Shown: positions 23,769 through 34,312, counted from the first letter of the stretch. The stretch is 64,000 nt of DNA from Acidobacteriota bacterium (GCA_021805025.1 JAJZGF010000003.1:26948-90947); one strand, 5' to 3'. Notes: generated by a model not told the origin, from the sequence alone. Program-made: numbers and translations.

Positions 23769-26621
23769 ATGAAAATTCACTTTCGTGCAAGTATGCTGCT
23801 GCTCTGTACTTGGAGCGCTTTCAGCCTTGGAGCCAAGGCCCAGACCACAACCGGAATTCAGCTCTTCGGCCCTGTGAATGTGCGGCTGTCGCAAACCGGA
23901 GCGAGCTACAGCACTCCTCTCGTCTTCAACACAAATACGTTGACGCTGTCCTGTCCCAGCACACCGACGGCAACGCTCTCCGGAACTGCAGACGGCATAG
24001 GCAATATCCTGGTGGACAATAACATTTTCGTAACTTCGCCGACCAAAGGCCCTGCAAACGTCTGCAAAGGCGGGCAGATTGACGACGGCGTGGCGTTCCC
24101 TGACTGTTTCACCGCCGCGTATCAGGGGCCCGCAGGTGACGGAAAACTTGACGGCGCCGATGTCGATACCGCTTTCTACCCCAACTCAAACATCACGATT
24201 GTATCGACCGGTGGAATTCCGCCCATTAATATCAGCGACTTTTTGACGAGCGGCACGCAGCAGTTGACGATTGCGCTTGAGGATGAAGGTGGCTATGTCG
24301 CGAGCTCAAGCGTGTACCTCAACACGAACTGCAGCCTCAGCGGCGTGCAGAACGGAGGTACGATCAGCGGCAACACAATCACCCCGACCAGCCAGCAAAA
24401 TCAGGACTTCAATTTCAATCCGCTAACGGGCCAGCAGATCGGTTTTGAATACGACTTGGCCGGCTCGTACGCAAACCAGAATGTAACCACCAATAACAGT
24501 GGCGCAATTCCTCAGGTGAGAGACTCAGGCCTGGCTTCAGGCGACTTTTCGACTTTCGTCACCGGGACTTCCTTTGCGACGTCAAGCTGCCTGGTACATA
24601 GCGGCGAACTTGTAGACGGCCAACCCGCGTGCAAACTGTACACATTGGAATGCACAACGGGTCAAGGCAGCTCCGCGGCGGGCGCAAATTGCCCGGTATC
24701 CCAAAAGCCCGACGAGGTCCTTCAAGAAGTGTTTGACGGACCGTCCTTTATATTGGCCGACATATCCACTGCGAAAGGGACGTTCCACGAAGGCATGGGC
24801 TTCCTGATGGCGAAGGAAGCGTGGACAGGGGGGCCCTGCACGTTCGACCCAGCTGAGACCGATCTCGCCAGTGAACTTTGCCCGCAGAATCTGCTGACCA
24901 CCTTCAGCGGGCCGGGATCGTTCACAAGCGGTGGCCAAACGACGCATCCGAACTCGACCTTCGTCTCTATTTATGGCGTGCCGGAGGATCTAACAACCGT
25001 CACGATGACGGATGGAAATGGCAGCCCCGTGACGCTGGGACCGGGCAATTGGACAAATAATCCCAATCCGAACTTCATGCTCTCCAGCCAGCCGCCCGAT
25101 CTAACCGGAATATCACTTCTGGGAGCGACAAATTTTGTAGCTGCCCCGATCCAAAGCATCAGTTATGGCCTTTCATCGGCCAACCAGGTGCCTGCGCCGG
25201 GCAGTACCGGCGGCACCGACACCAAGCTCCTCAATCCCGTAAGTTGTCCAACCCCAGGCAGTTCCAGCAACTCGGTCGCGCCTGTATTCGCCCCGCAAGG
25301 TGCGCAACCGCTCGCCCTCAAGAACGACGGATACTACGCATTGCATTACTACGCGCAAGACTGCGCCGGAACGCAGGAGCTGAAGTTTGTGCAGGACAAT
25401 TCAGGAAGCTGGACGACAAACTTCTATACTTACCCAATCAACTTGGATACAGGCACGCCAGATGCAACCCTGGCTCTTTCACCGGCAGGGTTGAGCTACT
25501 ACCAGGGCGAGATCGTAACGGCCACGTATAGCTGCTCCGATCCCCCGCTCATTCCATCAGGTGCCCCCGCTTCGGGTATCATAACCTGCGGCAGCCAATC
25601 CTTCGGTACGGGGGTCGCTTCGGCAGGCCCATTCACCTCACCGGTGAATACATCCATGGGAGGAGCGCAGAGCTTCACCCTGAACGTTGCGGATGCTGCA
25701 GGCAATCAGGCGCCTCAGTCCGTTTCTTACAGCGTGAACATCGACAGCCAGATCCGGTTCACTCTGGCATCCAACAGCATTATCTATCCGCTCGGCACTG
25801 AGGCGGATATCCAGGTCCTGAATACGAATGGAAGCGTACCGACCGGCAACGTGATCATCCTCGACAACGGCAACCAGGTCGCCACACTCAGCCTGAAGAG
25901 GGGCAGCGTGTACGACTACCTGAGCAATCTCCCTGCGGGTAAGCACTCGTTGAATGCGGAGTACATGGGCGACAGCTCGAATCCCGGCGGCTACTCGGCG
26001 GCCGTGCAGCTCACCGTTCTGCCGGTTCCTGTAAAGCTGACTGCTTCATGCTGGAACACACCGTATCCCTATGGCACGAACTTCCAGTGCGGTGTGTATG
26101 CAAGCTCGAACGCGGGTGCTCCGCAGGGCGTGATCACTTACTCCTACGACGGCGGCGCCCCGATCAGCCTTCCGCTGGTTGCCGGTACGGCCAACATTGT
26201 GCTCCCCAAGCCTCCGGTGGGAACCCACTCACTGGTGATCAGCTACCCGGCGCAGACAAACTATGCTGCCGCCGGCCCGCTGAGCGAGAGCTTTATGGTC
26301 ACGCCTGCTCCCGTCAACGTGCAGTTCACACCGTCGGCCTGGTACTTGACAGGAGGCAATTTGACGCTGACTGCAGCCGTTGCATCATGGAGTGCAGGTC
26401 CGCCCAATGCTACAGGTATGGTGACGTTTTCCTTCGGGAGCACCGTGCTCGGTGGTGCCGCTGTTCCGGTGAATGCTGCCGGGACTGCAAGCATCACGAT
26501 TCCCGCGGTGACCCTGCCCAACGGCACGGATCTTGTGACTGCCACCTACAGCAACGGAGCAAACTACGCCTCCGGGAGCACTTCCATCACCTTGCAGATT
26601 GCAGTGCCGACCGCGCCCTGA
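23769..26621 (+). CDS. large secreted protein with C-terminal Ig-like repeats
   Basis: A 950-residue exported protein. The signal peptide (MKIHFRASMLLLCTWSAFSLGAKAQ) starts at ATG 23769, with GAGGAGG 11 bases upstream. The N-terminal two-thirds is a beta-rich region I do not recognise, with scattered cysteine pairs. The last three repeats of about 90-100 residues resemble bacterial Ig-like (Big) domains: FTLASNSIIYPLGTEADIQV, VKLTASCWNTPYPYG and VNVQFTPSAWYLTGGNLTLT mark their starts. This suggests cell-surface or extracellular adhesion or carbohydrate contact. Codon use looks ordinary for the region. It sits between two paralogous SpoIIE phosphatases and ends at an intrinsic terminator. Confidence 0.75.
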   Translation: MKIHFRASMLLLCTWSAFSLGAKAQTTTGIQLFGPVNVRLSQTGASYSTPLVFNTNTLTLSCPSTPTATLSGTADGIGNILVDNNIFVTSPTKGPANVCKGGQIDDGVAFPDCFTAAYQGPAGDGKLDGADVDTAFYPNSNITIVSTGGIPPINISDFLTSGTQQLTIALEDEGGYVASSSVYLNTNCSLSGVQNGGTISGNTITPTSQQNQDFNFNPLTGQQIGFEYDLAGSYANQNVTTNNSGAIPQVRDSGLASGDFSTFVTGTSFATSSCLVHSGELVDGQPACKLYTLECTTGQGSSAAGANCPVSQKPDEVLQEVFDGPSFILADISTAKGTFHEGMGFLMAKEAWTGGPCTFDPAETDLASELCPQNLLTTFSGPGSFTSGGQTTHPNSTFVSIYGVPEDLTTVTMTDGNGSPVTLGPGNWTNNPNPNFMLSSQPPDLTGISLLGATNFVAAPIQSISYGLSSANQVPAPGSTGGTDTKLLNPVSCPTPGSSSNSVAPVFAPQGAQPLALKNDGYYALHYYAQDCAGTQELKFVQDNSGSWTTNFYTYPINLDTGTPDATLALSPAGLSYYQGEIVTATYSCSDPPLIPSGAPASGIITCGSQSFGTGVASAGPFTSPVNTSMGGAQSFTLNVADAAGNQAPQSVSYSVNIDSQIRFTLASNSIIYPLGTEADIQVLNTNGSVPTGNVIILDNGNQVATLSLKRGSVYDYLSNLPAGKHSLNAEYMGDSSNPGGYSAAVQLTVLPVPVKLTASCWNTPYPYGTNFQCGVYASSNAGAPQGVITYSYDGGAPISLPLVAGTANIVLPKPPVGTHSLVISYPAQTNYAAAGPLSESFMVTPAPVNVQFTPSAWYLTGGNLTLTAAVASWSAGPPNATGMVTFSFGSTVLGGAAVPVNAAGTASITIPAVTLPNGTDLVTATYSNGANYASGSTSITLQIAVPTAP

Positions 26622-26655
26622 GCGGTGACGCGACGTACCGCAGCCGCACTAGAAA

Positions 26656-26696
26656 GAGAGGGTCCGCAACATCTCGGCGGGCCCTCTCCTTTTTTT
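26656..26696 (+). terminator. intrinsic terminator of the Ig-like protein gene
   Basis: GAGAGGGTCCGC and GCGGGCCCTCTC form a 12-bp stem with one G-U pair (wobble only on the plus strand), followed by CTTTTTTT. It lies 35 bp after the stop. Confidence 0.85.
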
Positions 26697-26893
26697 GACC
26701 GGTGAAGGTGACCAACTGCTCGCAACAACCGCCTGATGCGCACCGGCATGCGGCCCGCCCAAAGCGCAATGGAAGGGCTGATTCCAGCCACAGGGACAGA
26801 TTCTGTCTGCCATGGAACGTGCAAGGTCGGCGGAGACACGAGAATTTGAGCCTGACCGGGCTGAGCGGATCAACTGCGTCCTTGCTTCACGTC

Positions 26894-28969
26894 TTAGAAC
26901 GTTCTGGCAAGCCCCAGCGCCACAAGTTCCGTAGTAGATTCCTCGCCGGCTGCCAGTCGTGTCAGCGTAAGTACGGTAATATCGTCTTCCTGACCAAACG
27001 CCACGGCCGCCTCACTCGCCTCTTGAGCCGAAGGCCTTGCCGAGAAAAGCGTATTCATACGCTCAAAGCCGTAGAGCTCACCGTTCTTACTGCGCGCCTC
27101 CAGCAGCCCGTCCGTATAGAGGCTGAGCTGATCGCCGGGATTCAGACGAACAGCCACCTCCGTGAATTCCGCCTGGCTTAGCAGACCAAGCGGGAGCGAG
27201 GGTTCCAGGGTCAGTTCCTTGCCGTTCAAATAAGGCGGAAGGTGCCCTGCGTTGGCAAATGTTACTGTGCCATCCATATCGAGGCGACAAACGATTGTTG
27301 TGGCAAACCCGCCCTGCATGCGGCCTACGAGGCATTGATTCAGTGCAGACATAATCTTTTCAGGGCTGACGGAGCTTGCAGCCTCTGCGCGCATGACACC
27401 AACGATCATCGACACATTCATGGCGGCCTTCAGTCCTTTGCCGCTCACATCGCCCAGAGCGACAATCGTTGAGCCGTCAGGATTGGACAGTATCTGGAAG
27501 AAGTCGCCGCCGACCTCCTGTGCGGGCGTGTACGCACTGGTGACTGCATAGCCCTCCAGCGACGGCAGAGTTTCCGGGATGAGCATCTGCTGGATTTCCT
27601 TTGCGCTCTGTATCTCCTGCTCCAGGGCAGTGCGGCGCGCCTGCGTCTCCAGCACGTACCGGTAGACCGCGTAGAGAATCGCGGCAAACAGGGCCAGAGA
27701 AGTGAGCTTTTCGGGCCCGAAAACCACACCCTGAATCTGGAAACTGCGATTGTCGATGAGGTTGGAGTAAAGAGTCCAATGGGTGAACCGCTGCCCCAGG
27801 GCGCTGGAGTCGGCAATCGTGCGCATGAGTTGCAGCAAAAAAGCCGTGAGCGCAACAGCCCAGCGGGATGCATCGAGACGCCGGCGTAGAGCCAGGGCAA
27901 TTAAGGCAAATGGAAACACCTCAGAGAGCAGAATGCAAGTGCATAGAATCGCGTCTACCCACTGCATCCAGAGCGTTGCCTCACCCCAGAACAGGGCTAA
28001 CAATCCGTCGAGAATGCCAATGATTACGGTCGTGCGGGCAAGAACTTCCGTCCACTGCAGAACCCGCGGATCCTCGTTCAGTCTGAGAAGCCAGACAAGC
28101 AGGAACCACAGCGAAACGTTGGAGAGGACGTAAAGCGGCTGATTGATACATCGCGCCAACTCATAGGAAATGGGGATGAAGAAAAGATTCTGCAGAATTC
28201 CAAGTCCGACTGGCGTGACGGTAAAAACTCCAACCCACAGAAAGAGCTGCTCCTTGCGGCTGCGCGTCCAAAGAACAACACAGAGTAGCGCCACAAATGT
28301 CCGAAGCAGGACAAGGGAATAATCGAATAAATCCTGCTGGACCTCGTCCCACGTGATCGCCTTTTGGTTGAGTTCAATCGAATCGGGATCGCCGAGAGAG
28401 GGGACGGCATAAATCCCGCCCGACTCTGCGAGCGAGAAGATGTCCAGCGGCGCTTTCCAGACTCGAATGGCCAACACGCCCCCGGTGTCTCCATGGATCG
28501 GAAATGAGCGCGGGAAGACGCTGTAATACCAGTAGGCATGTGGTGGAAACTTGCCATAGCTGCCCACGAGCTTGCCATTCCAGTAGACATCGTAGGCGTC
28601 CTCCGCATCCGGAATCAGAACACGATACTGACCGGAGGCGCCGGGCTCCGGCATGATGCTGATGTGACGCCGATACCACGCGATCCCTGCGTAGGACGGA
28701 TGGCCTTGTGCGCCCCAGGGTGCATCCACCAGCAGCGACTCCCAAGCGGAGTCGTCGAAATCCGGGCGGGCCCATTGGGGGTCATCGCCGATATGGAACT
28801 GCCAGAGGCCGCCGAGATCAGCTGTCCCTTTGCCCATGCCGTCCAGCACCAGCGTGCGAGAGCTGGGAACTTGGGTTACACCCGGCTTCTGGGCGCGCAC
28901 CATCACCGTGAGGGCCGCCATAACAACCAGGATCTTCACCATGTTCGACCACTCGCGCTGGGAAGACAT
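26894..28969 (-). CDS. second membrane SpoIIE/PP2C-type phosphatase, paralog of 21086-23098
   Basis: A 691-residue protein with the same architecture. After a signal region comes a GH2-like beta-sandwich (LGGLWQFHIGDDPQWARPD, DDSAWESLL, GIAWYRRHI), then several membrane helices, and then a helical linker (TALEQEIQSAKEIQQMLIPE). The C-terminal PP2C domain has PAQEVGGDFFQIL, ALGDVSGKGLKAAM, NAGHLPPYLNGKEL, LYTDGLLEARSKNGE and FGQEDDITVLTLTR. Identity to the first paralog is visible across all parts. It is on the opposite strand, convergent with the Ig-like gene. An alternative start at M10 (28942) is possible. Target unknown; partner switching with an STAS protein is a family-based guess. Confidence 0.83.
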   Translation of the reverse strand: MSSQREWSNMVKILVVMAALTVMVRAQKPGVTQVPSSRTLVLDGMGKGTADLGGLWQFHIGDDPQWARPDFDDSAWESLLVDAPWGAQGHPSYAGIAWYRRHISIMPEPGASGQYRVLIPDAEDAYDVYWNGKLVGSYGKFPPHAYWYYSVFPRSFPIHGDTGGVLAIRVWKAPLDIFSLAESGGIYAVPSLGDPDSIELNQKAITWDEVQQDLFDYSLVLLRTFVALLCVVLWTRSRKEQLFLWVGVFTVTPVGLGILQNLFFIPISYELARCINQPLYVLSNVSLWFLLVWLLRLNEDPRVLQWTEVLARTTVIIGILDGLLALFWGEATLWMQWVDAILCTCILLSEVFPFALIALALRRRLDASRWAVALTAFLLQLMRTIADSSALGQRFTHWTLYSNLIDNRSFQIQGVVFGPEKLTSLALFAAILYAVYRYVLETQARRTALEQEIQSAKEIQQMLIPETLPSLEGYAVTSAYTPAQEVGGDFFQILSNPDGSTIVALGDVSGKGLKAAMNVSMIVGVMRAEAASSVSPEKIMSALNQCLVGRMQGGFATTIVCRLDMDGTVTFANAGHLPPYLNGKELTLEPSLPLGLLSQAEFTEVAVRLNPGDQLSLYTDGLLEARSKNGELYGFERMNTLFSARPSAQEASEAAVAFGQEDDITVLTLTRLAAGEESTTELVALGLARTF

Positions 28970-29150
28970 GACGAAAGGATACTCCGTTCAAGACGATTTC
29001 AAAACGGTTGCGGGGAAGATGGGTAGAAGCGGGCCTGAGACCCAACCCGGCTTTTGCGCATCCCTCGGTTTAACCTGCGATTGTGCCTGTCTGGAAGGCA
29101 GAACCGGCACGCGGGGTCCTGGTCAAGACAACTGCTTTCTTCAATCATTT

Positions 29151-30761
29151 TCACTTGCTCTTCCAGTGCGCGCCGGGCCTGGCCACGGCATACATCTCCG
29201 CTCCAATCTGGTCGAACAACCCTTCACGATCCTTGTCGACAAAATATAGGTCGAAGTGGGTGCGATCCACGATGTACGTAAAGTGCGGATCGGCGCCCAG
29301 GCGGTTGAGCACCGTCTCGAACTTATGCGCGGCCCCGTCCAGATAGAACGTGTCGGCAGTCCCAACGATTAGATGAATGCGCCCCTTCAGGAGGGCCCGG
29401 CGCTCGGCCCACTCCTCTTCCACCCGATGAGCAAGGTCATAGTGATCGTGCCAATACGCAACGACCTCCGGATGGACCGCACCCGTCTGGTGGTCGAACA
29501 TCTGCTCTGGCGCCCCATCCTCGCCCTTGGGGGAAAAGACCCAGTCGAAGGAAGCAATCTGCCCGCCGAAGGGCCCCAAAACATCTTCCATGCGGGCAAA
29601 CTCTTCAAAAGTGGCGATGACTTTGCCATTGTTGCGAAAGATGGGAACGTCGGAACCGTCCGCGCGGTGGTATACATTGGCATTCGTTGCGTAGAGGTCA
29701 GTCCCCGTAAAATCGTGAAAGTCACTCGGGTCGGGTGAGGTGGACCAGGTGCCGCCAAAAATGTCGGGGTAGGTGACCTCGAGTTGTAAGGTCGCCCAAC
29801 CGCCGCTTGAATGGCCGTTGAGCAATCGCCCCGAGGGACGGGCGTCCATGTGGTACTTCCTTTCGAGATACGGAATAAACTCCTGTGTCAGCGCAGAGCC
29901 CCACGGCCCGTTGTTCACTGAGTCAGCGAACTCATGCGTGCCTTCCGGAATCGACTCATCGAGCATCACCCAGATCATCGGGGGCATCTTGCCGGCCTCC
30001 ATGCGAGCACGGAGTTGGAGACCCGCCACTAGCGCTCCGTCGATTCCGCCGCCAAAGCCATGAGTCCAGTACGCAGTCGGATACCTGACCGAGCGGCGGT
30101 CATTGTATCCCGGCGGCAGAATGACCCAGGCCGTGATGTTCACCCGATGACCCCAGAAACGGCCCAACTGAGGGCTCTCAAAAGTCTCAAGCTGGGCTAC
30201 CCCCGGCTTGACCTGCGCCCGGGCTGCAGCCAGCCTGGATGCCAGCATTGGATTCTCTTCCGGATGGTGGTCCAGCTTTAGAACAGGCTCGGCGCCCCCG
30301 CCCGGAGTCCAGGCCGGTAATGCGACAACCGGGCTGATCCAGTCCTGCCGGCTGCGACCGCTGTAGTTGTACGTGTGGTCCACGTCGAGCACCGCCTGGG
30401 CCTCGTATGTGGCGGCCGGCAGTGCCGAAAACGGCTTGGGGTAGGCCAGCTCGTCCGCATCGAACTCGACGGTCGAACCCGGAACCAGATCATGGACTTC
30501 GCGCGCCGCCACCCACGTATCATTGGGCCGGAATTCATTGATCTGGACCTCCTTGTCACCCGATCCTTGCTTCATAAAGACGAGCAGCCGTCCGCTGATC
30601 GGCTCAGAGACTGAGGTCGTAACCTGTACGCGAAAGAAAACGTGGGCCGGCACAGCGGCCGTCTGGCTATGCAATGGCAGAAGTGCGGCAGCAATCAATG
30701 CACCGCAGTTCCCCACTGCCGCAAAGCAGAGGGATATCCTCACACGCTCAAAACGCATCAC
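29151..30761 (-). CDS. secreted alpha/beta-hydrolase esterase
   Basis: A 536-residue exported protein with a hydrophobic signal at the N-terminus, a beta-sandwich-like N-terminal region (about 40-190), and a C-terminal esterase domain. The nucleophile elbow is LLNGHSSGGW (residues 316-321) and VDRTHFDLYF near the C-terminus probably carries the catalytic His. The layout fits putative esterase or enterochelin-esterase-like (esterase D) families. An aryl ester, carbohydrate ester or siderophore substrate cannot be chosen from sequence. It stands alone between the second phosphatase and priA. Confidence 0.8.
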   Translation of the reverse strand: MMRFERVRISLCFAAVGNCGALIAAALLPLHSQTAAVPAHVFFRVQVTTSVSEPISGRLLVFMKQGSGDKEVQINEFRPNDTWVAAREVHDLVPGSTVEFDADELAYPKPFSALPAATYEAQAVLDVDHTYNYSGRSRQDWISPVVALPAWTPGGGAEPVLKLDHHPEENPMLASRLAAARAQVKPGVAQLETFESPQLGRFWGHRVNITAWVILPPGYNDRRSVRYPTAYWTHGFGGGIDGALVAGLQLRARMEAGKMPPMIWVMLDESIPEGTHEFADSVNNGPWGSALTQEFIPYLERKYHMDARPSGRLLNGHSSGGWATLQLEVTYPDIFGGTWSTSPDPSDFHDFTGTDLYATNANVYHRADGSDVPIFRNNGKVIATFEEFARMEDVLGPFGGQIASFDWVFSPKGEDGAPEQMFDHQTGAVHPEVVAYWHDHYDLAHRVEEEWAERRALLKGRIHLIVGTADTFYLDGAAHKFETVLNRLGADPHFTYIVDRTHFDLYFVDKDREGLFDQIGAEMYAVARPGAHWKSK

Positions 30762-30870
30762 TTACCCCCGGGATGAAGCACGCTGGCTGAACGATCATTT
30801 CGAGTCTATCGGGGCAATCCGCGATGCAGCCATAAAAAAGCGCGACGCCCGTCCTACCTTCGCTGCACCA

Positions 30871-33366
30871 TCACATCAGCCGCTGTGCGTCCACATCCAC
30901 CACCAGGTTTCTGCGCGGAATCCCCAAGCCGTCTGCGTGCGCCAGAGCTTCACGAAGCGCCGCATTGAGGCCTTTGCGAGAGGTCGCCTTCAGGATAAGG
31001 TGAAAGCGATATACGCCCTTGATACGCGCGATCGGCGCCGTACATGGACCCAGCACGCGCACGCCCTCCGGCGCTGCCCGCTGGAACCACTTGCCCAGTG
31101 ACGCAGACCACCCCGCAGCCTCTTCCAGTTTTCCCGATTGAACAAGAATGTTCGCGAGCACGCCGAACGGCGGATAGTGCATCCAGCGGCGATATTTCAG
31201 CTCGCGCTCCACAAAGCTCGCATAGTCGTGCTTGCTCGCGGCGAGAACGGCATAGTGGTCGGGGTAGTAGGTTTGCACCACCACGCGGCCGATAAGCTCC
31301 CCTCGCCCCGCCCGCCCTGAGACCTGTGTCATGAGTTGAAAAACCCGCTCAGCCGCACGAAAATCCGGCATCGACAGCGCGTGATCGCAGCCCACTACTC
31401 CCACCAGCGTCACGCCGTGAATGTCGTGCCCTTTGGCAATCATCTGGGTGCCCACCAGCAGGTTGATCTCGCCGGAGTGCAGCCTGGCCAGCAGCCGCTC
31501 CAGATCGTGGCGCCCGCGCACCGTGTCGCGGTCCATGCGCCCAATGCGCGCCGAGGGAAATATCTCGGCCAGCCGCTCTTCCCCCTGCTGCGATCCAGCG
31601 CCCAGGTAGTAAAGATGCTCGCTGTCACACTCCGGACAGCGACCCGGCACCGAGCGCCGGTAGCCACAATAATGACATTCCAGCCGCTGCCCCTCTCGTG
31701 CCAGGCCATCCTCCTCGGCAGGCGGCTTATGGTGAGTCAGTGCAATCGCGCAGTTCTGGCACTCCAGCTTCTTTCCGCAGGCACGGCAGATCACTGCAAA
31801 TGAGTAGCCGCGGCGGTTGAGCAGAATCAGCGCCTGCTCGCCCCGGTCGAGCGCTGCCTGCGTCTCCTCCACAAGCCTGCGTGCAAAAAGCTGGTCCCGG
31901 CCTGTCTCCTGGAACTCGCGCCGCATGTCCACGAGCTCCACCTCCGGCAGCGGCCTGTCCTGCACGCGATCCCTCATCTCGATGCGCGCGTACTTGCCCT
32001 GCGCGGAGTTCTGCCACGTCTCCAGCGACGGCGTAGCCGAACCCAGCACCACCACGGCGCCCTCCAGCTTGGCGCGCATCACCGCCACGTCGCGCGCGTT
32101 GTAGCGTGGCGTCTCCTCCTGCTTGTAGCTCTGGTCATGTTCTTCATCCACCAGAATCAGTCCCAGTTTTGACGCCGGAGCAAAAATCGCCGAGCGCGTG
32201 CCCACCACAATCGGCGCCTCGCCGCGTTGAATACGGCGCCACTGCTCGCTGCGCTCCTCCGGCGTCAGCGCGGAGTGCAGCAGCGCCACGCGCGCTCCAA
32301 ACGCGGCGTCCAGGACACCGACCATCTGCGGGGTCAGCCCAATCTCCGGCACCAGTAGAATCGACGCCAATCCGCGATCGAGCGCCCGCTGCATAGCCGC
32401 CAGATACACCGCGGTCTTGCCGGAACCGGTGACACCGTGCAGCAGGAAGGGCTTGAAGCCGCCCAGCGCGGCCGCAACAGTCGCCAGCGCCTCCATTTGC
32501 GGCTCATTAAGTCGCACCGGCTCCGTGCGGCACGCGATCCCTCCCAGCCGAAACTCCACCGCGCGCTCCTCTATGCGTACCAGCCCGCGCCGCACCAGCG
32601 TCTGCAGAGTCGATGAAGGCAGCTCTTTGCGCCGCAACTCCGCCAGAGGCAGTTCGCCTCCCGATGCAGCCAGCTCCACCAGAATCGCCTGCTGCTTTTC
32701 AGTCAGAGCAGGCAGCCGCGCATCGGGAACGAGCACTGCAAACCGTTCCGTCCTGCGTGCATCGCGCTCCACCGCGGATGTCTCGCGGGCAATCCACTTT
32801 TTGCGCAGCATGGACGCCAGCACAGGCAGCGTGGCAGACGTGGCCGTGCGCAGGGTGGAAACTCGCACCGGCTCTCCCGATGCCAGCCTCTCCAGCACAC
32901 TCCGCACAAGGCTATGCTCCTCCGGCGACGCGTTGCGCCCCCCGGAGCGGCGTGGGGCCTGACTCATAATTCCCTCTTGCCCATCCCCATCCAGCCAGTT
33001 TGCCAGCACATCGCGCCCCTGGTCCGTGATGCGGTAGTAGACCGTGCGGCGCACCTCCGCCATCAGCGGCAACATGCCGCGCAGCACCTCGCCCAGCGGA
33101 GCCAGATAATACTGCGCAATCCACTCCGCCAGTTGCAGCAAATCTTCGCTCAATAGCGGCTCATCGTCGATCAGGGACTCGATCGGGCGCGCTTCAAAGC
33201 TGGTCGGCGCCGTCAACGAAATCCCTGTCACCACGCCAATCAGCTTCTCCTGGCGAAATGGAGCAATCACCCGTGCGCCGCGCAGCGGTTCCATCCCGGC
33301 CGGCACCGCATACGTAAATGTGCGATCCAGCGGCACCGGCAGCGCGACTTCACAATAGGCAGGCAT
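30871..33366 (-). CDS. priA: primosomal helicase PriA
   Basis: A helicase of about 831 residues restarting stalled replication forks. Walker A is HGVTGSGKTAVY (about residue 313) and Walker B with DEEH is LILVDEEHDQSYKQ. The zinc region has CRACGKKLECQNC and LECHYCGYRRSVPGRCPECDSEH. The N-terminal 3'-OH-binding domain begins YCEVALPVPLDRTFTYAVP. ATG 33366 is the likely start; the track begins at TTG 33375 with no better ribosome site. It is divergent from the glucokinase. Confidence 0.95.
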   Translation of the reverse strand: MPAYCEVALPVPLDRTFTYAVPAGMEPLRGARVIAPFRQEKLIGVVTGISLTAPTSFEARPIESLIDDEPLLSEDLLQLAEWIAQYYLAPLGEVLRGMLPLMAEVRRTVYYRITDQGRDVLANWLDGDGQEGIMSQAPRRSGGRNASPEEHSLVRSVLERLASGEPVRVSTLRTATSATLPVLASMLRKKWIARETSAVERDARRTERFAVLVPDARLPALTEKQQAILVELAASGGELPLAELRRKELPSSTLQTLVRRGLVRIEERAVEFRLGGIACRTEPVRLNEPQMEALATVAAALGGFKPFLLHGVTGSGKTAVYLAAMQRALDRGLASILLVPEIGLTPQMVGVLDAAFGARVALLHSALTPEERSEQWRRIQRGEAPIVVGTRSAIFAPASKLGLILVDEEHDQSYKQEETPRYNARDVAVMRAKLEGAVVVLGSATPSLETWQNSAQGKYARIEMRDRVQDRPLPEVELVDMRREFQETGRDQLFARRLVEETQAALDRGEQALILLNRRGYSFAVICRACGKKLECQNCAIALTHHKPPAEEDGLAREGQRLECHYCGYRRSVPGRCPECDSEHLYYLGAGSQQGEERLAEIFPSARIGRMDRDTVRGRHDLERLLARLHSGEINLLVGTQMIAKGHDIHGVTLVGVVGCDHALSMPDFRAAERVFQLMTQVSGRAGRGELIGRVVVQTYYPDHYAVLAASKHDYASFVERELKYRRWMHYPPFGVLANILVQSGKLEEAAGWSASLGKWFQRAAPEGVRVLGPCTAPIARIKGVYRFHLILKATSRKGLNAALREALAHADGLGIPRRNLVVDVDAQRLM

Positions 33367-33474
33367 GAGTGGCAAGACTCAGTGTAGGGGATGCAGGCGC
33401 TGTGCTCCTCCGGGATTCGACCCTCGATTTGCACAACGGTGACCGCAGGCCCCGCGCAGTACAATTTCACTCTA

Positions 33475-34227
33475 ATGACACACTCCGGCCGCTCTTCCGA
33501 TGCCACCGCGCAAGATGCACCAAAGGATTCCACGCGTCCCGTCACCCTTTCGATCGACATCGGCGGCTCTGGCCTGAAGGCTATGCTGCTTGACCCCGCC
33601 GGGCAGCCGGTCAGCGAGCGCCAGCGCATAGCCACGCCCACTGTGCCCACACCCAAGCTGGTGCTTGACGCCCTCGACGGACTGAGAAAGCAGTTGGCCG
33701 CCTTTGATCGCGTCTCGGTCGGCTTTCCCGGCGTCATCAAACGCGGCTCCACGCTCACCGCCGCCAATCTCCACCCGGAGTGGGACGGCTATGCGCTCCA
33801 GAGCGAGCTCGAAAAGCGATGGAAAAAGCCCGTCCGAGTGGCCAATGACGCAGCGGTCCAGGGATACGGAGCGATCAGGGGAACCGGCGTCGAGCTTGTC
33901 CTCACCCTCGGCACCGGTCTGGGATCTTCCCTGTTCACGAGCGGCCGCCTCTGCCCCGGCCTCGAACTCGGACACCATCCCTGGCACAAGCACACTTATG
34001 AGGACTATCTTGGTCGCCGGGGACTCGACAAATACGGGAAAAAGGAGTGGAACAAACTGCTTCAGGAGGCCATCGACCAGACCGCAAAGCTGTTCAACTG
34101 GGATAGCCTCTACCTGGGTGGCGGCAACGCAAAGAAGATCGAGTTCAAGCTGCTGGAAAATGTCTCCATCATCTCCAACGAGACGGGCATCCTGGGCGGA
34201 GTCAAGCTATGGCAGGATCAGGCCTGA
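33475..34227 (+). CDS. ppgK: polyphosphate-type glucokinase, ROK family
   Basis: A 250-residue kinase with two ROK signatures: SIDIGGSGLKAMLLDPAG, and VLTLGTGLGSSLFTSGR. The core also includes VSVGFPGVIKRGSTL and ANDAAVQGYGAI. The pattern matches the polyphosphate/ATP glucokinases that phosphorylate glucose using polyphosphate. The start is ATG 33475; the track start in the leader adds 28 residues of no protein character. No ribosome site of note. It lies divergently next to priA and is likely monocistronic. Confidence 0.85.
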   Translation: MTHSGRSSDATAQDAPKDSTRPVTLSIDIGGSGLKAMLLDPAGQPVSERQRIATPTVPTPKLVLDALDGLRKQLAAFDRVSVGFPGVIKRGSTLTAANLHPEWDGYALQSELEKRWKKPVRVANDAAVQGYGAIRGTGVELVLTLGTGLGSSLFTSGRLCPGLELGHHPWHKHTYEDYLGRRGLDKYGKKEWNKLLQEAIDQTAKLFNWDSLYLGGGNAKKIEFKLLENVSIISNETGILGGVKLWQDQA

Positions 34228-34312
34228 CGAAATCGCGCGCGGAAAGACGGTAAAGACGCGCCGACGCTGAGCAGGCTGCATCGTGCGGACGCAGGCTCAC
34301 TCCAGTACAGCC

